NCBI GenBank assembly: GCA_034676185.1 | Contig: JAUCCN010000026.1 | Coordinates: 1-7,794, forward strand | Source: UBA7396 sp034676185 | GTDB taxonomy: Bacteria; Patescibacteriota; Gracilibacteria; BD1-5; UBA6164 | Direction of reading: 5' to 3' | Length of the DNA stretch: 7,794 nucleotides | Shown: piece after piece, positions 6,760 to 7,794 of the stretch | How the letters are laid out: each line of letters opens with the position of its first letter | Numbering within the stretch: position 1 is the first letter of the stretch | Notes under the pieces: generated by a model | The model's database searches: none | The model's input: only the letters and a program-made list of their open reading frames with translations | What the model was told of the DNA's origin: nothing | Made by a program: the position numbers and the translations under genes

Positions 6760-7794
6760 TTATTTTAGTATATCTTGAAATAATGTATCTGTAGTGAGCA
6801 TGACATCAAATTTTTTTTCTTTAAGTTTTGTATTTTTTCAAGCAAGATCGTCTCTTGAAAGTCATTGTCATTGCTCTAAAATAGTAATAGCATACAATCA
6901 ATATTTTTTATCAATATAATGCTTTTCATATTTATAAACATCTCCTGAAAGACTAAGTACATTGAGTGAAAAACTATCTTGATATATAGGTCTACAAGTA
7001 TTCCAATAATACCAAGAATATTTTTGTTTTAACAAATCTCAAATATTTTCACAAGTTGTTTCCAGAATATCACTACTTTTTTTTACCTCAAATCAAGAAA
7101 CTTTTGAATAAGTAAATGAACTTTCTCCTGTCATAATAGGAGTTCCATATGTATTTTCATTTACTGGAAGATTTACAAATATAGAATCCTCTTCTCCTCA
7201 AATACTTTTTGGAACATAATCAGAAACAACTGGAGTAGTACTTTCTCATAATGATGTATTTACCTGTGATACAATATTTACCTCTAATTCTAATTTAGCA
7301 ATAAGATTTTCTCAAACATATGCATCAATAGTATAGGTATTTTTCCCATAATCAAGAACTTGATACTTCTTATAAGCCCTATATAAAAATGTTTTATCTC
7401 ATTTTTTAAATGTTTGTAAAGCATAATTATCCTCTGGAAATGTTGAGGTTGGATTTTTAAATTTCACTACTATTTTATCAATATCTGGATTATTCACTAC
7501 TCATTTAATATCAAGTTCATCTTTTATTGCTTCAATATTCAAAATAGGTTCAATATCAATAAATTTATCAGTAAGATAATTAATAGTATAGGACGATATT
7601 TCTTTAGATAATGTTTCTTCTCATAAAGAAGCTCCTGTTGATTCATTATTTGAAGTTCCTGAAGATATGTTTCAAGAAGATATTTCTTGCTCTTGAGTAT
7701 TTCATAATAAATCTTGTTTTGCTTGCTTTACTTCTTTATTTTCACCAAAACATGAAAAAAGAAAAACTGGCAACAAAATAACAATAAGTTTTTT
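6760..7794 (-). CDS. Predicted lipoprotein of unknown function (start just outside window)
   Basis: The frame covers 344 residues and a TAA stop, and is cut at the window edge, probably missing only the first one or few codons. The visible N-terminus is KKLIVILLPVFLFSC, a short basic start plus hydrophobic core ending in a lipobox-like LFSC, so the protein should be lipid-modified on that cysteine and face outward. A Ser/Asn/Thr/Gly-rich linker lies about 40-60 residues in. The remainder is a mixed alpha/beta extracytoplasmic region with several strand-like stretches (for example IDKIVVKFKNP, LIAKLELEVNIVSQV) and two isolated cysteines in TTCEN and NTCRP near the C-terminal third that could pair. 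Fourteen UGA codons are read as glycine, including a QGQG stretch near the C-terminus. I do not recognise the family. It ends four bases before a strong terminator, so it is the last gene of its transcript. Confidence 0.87.

Noticed and set aside
1..7794. Plus-strand genes, tRNAs, CRISPR or insertion sequences
   Set aside because: The minus strand is almost fully coding; no regular repeat-spacer array, cloverleaf or transposase-like protein was seen.

Overview
The window is very AT-rich and all coding is on the minus strand. It uses a recoded genetic code: every long gene except the one for ribosomal protein L34 contains in-frame TGA codons. In the recognisable families these TGA codons fall on conserved glycines, such as the GGGN and SGEAL motifs of UMP kinase and the glycine before the LYW motif of YidC. 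Tryptophan is still written TGG, and all six visible gene stops are TAA. This is genetic code 25 (UGA = Gly), known from the candidate phyla Absconditabacteria (SR1) and Gracilibacteria (BD1-5). The window cannot say which of the two it is. Read with the standard code, almost every gene breaks into short fragments. Read with code 25, the window resolves into seven long uninterrupted genes.

Layout in the direction of transcription, from high to low coordinates. (1) 7794-6760: a lipoprotein of unknown function, cut by the window edge at its extreme N-terminus and followed by a perfect intrinsic terminator (6755-6730). (2) 6668-5970: pyrH, UMP kinase, with its own probable promoter just beyond that terminator. 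(3) 5954-3997: a strong sigma70-like promoter, an approximately 115-nt leader containing a 7-bp tandem repeat, and then the classical rpmH-rnpA-yidC cluster (ribosomal protein bL34, RNase P protein, membrane insertase), closed by a 10-bp-stem terminator. (4) 3903-3187: a predicted surface protein with a signal peptide, a Cys-rich N-terminus, a proline-rich stalk and a C-terminal membrane anchor. Its promoter overlaps the yidC terminator, and a weaker hairpin follows the gene. (5) 3083-1: the first 1027 codons of a very large protein of no recognised family, with a perfect TATAAT placed so close to the ATG that the mRNA may be leaderless.

The housekeeping part (nucleotide synthesis, ribosome, tRNA processing, membrane insertion) is standard. 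bL34 carries an unusual C-terminal tail of about 36 residues. YidC has an N-terminal membrane helix plus a small extracytoplasmic domain that is lost if UGA is read as stop. No start codon has a clear Shine-Dalgarno sequence. Genes are packed closely, with terminators abutting or overlapping the next promoter. The least explained parts are the giant protein, the anchored surface protein and the lipoprotein; their cell-envelope character is inferred from sequence features, not from homology. I see no RNA gene, mobile element, CRISPR array or plus-strand gene, and no gene-free stretch longer than about 165 bases.
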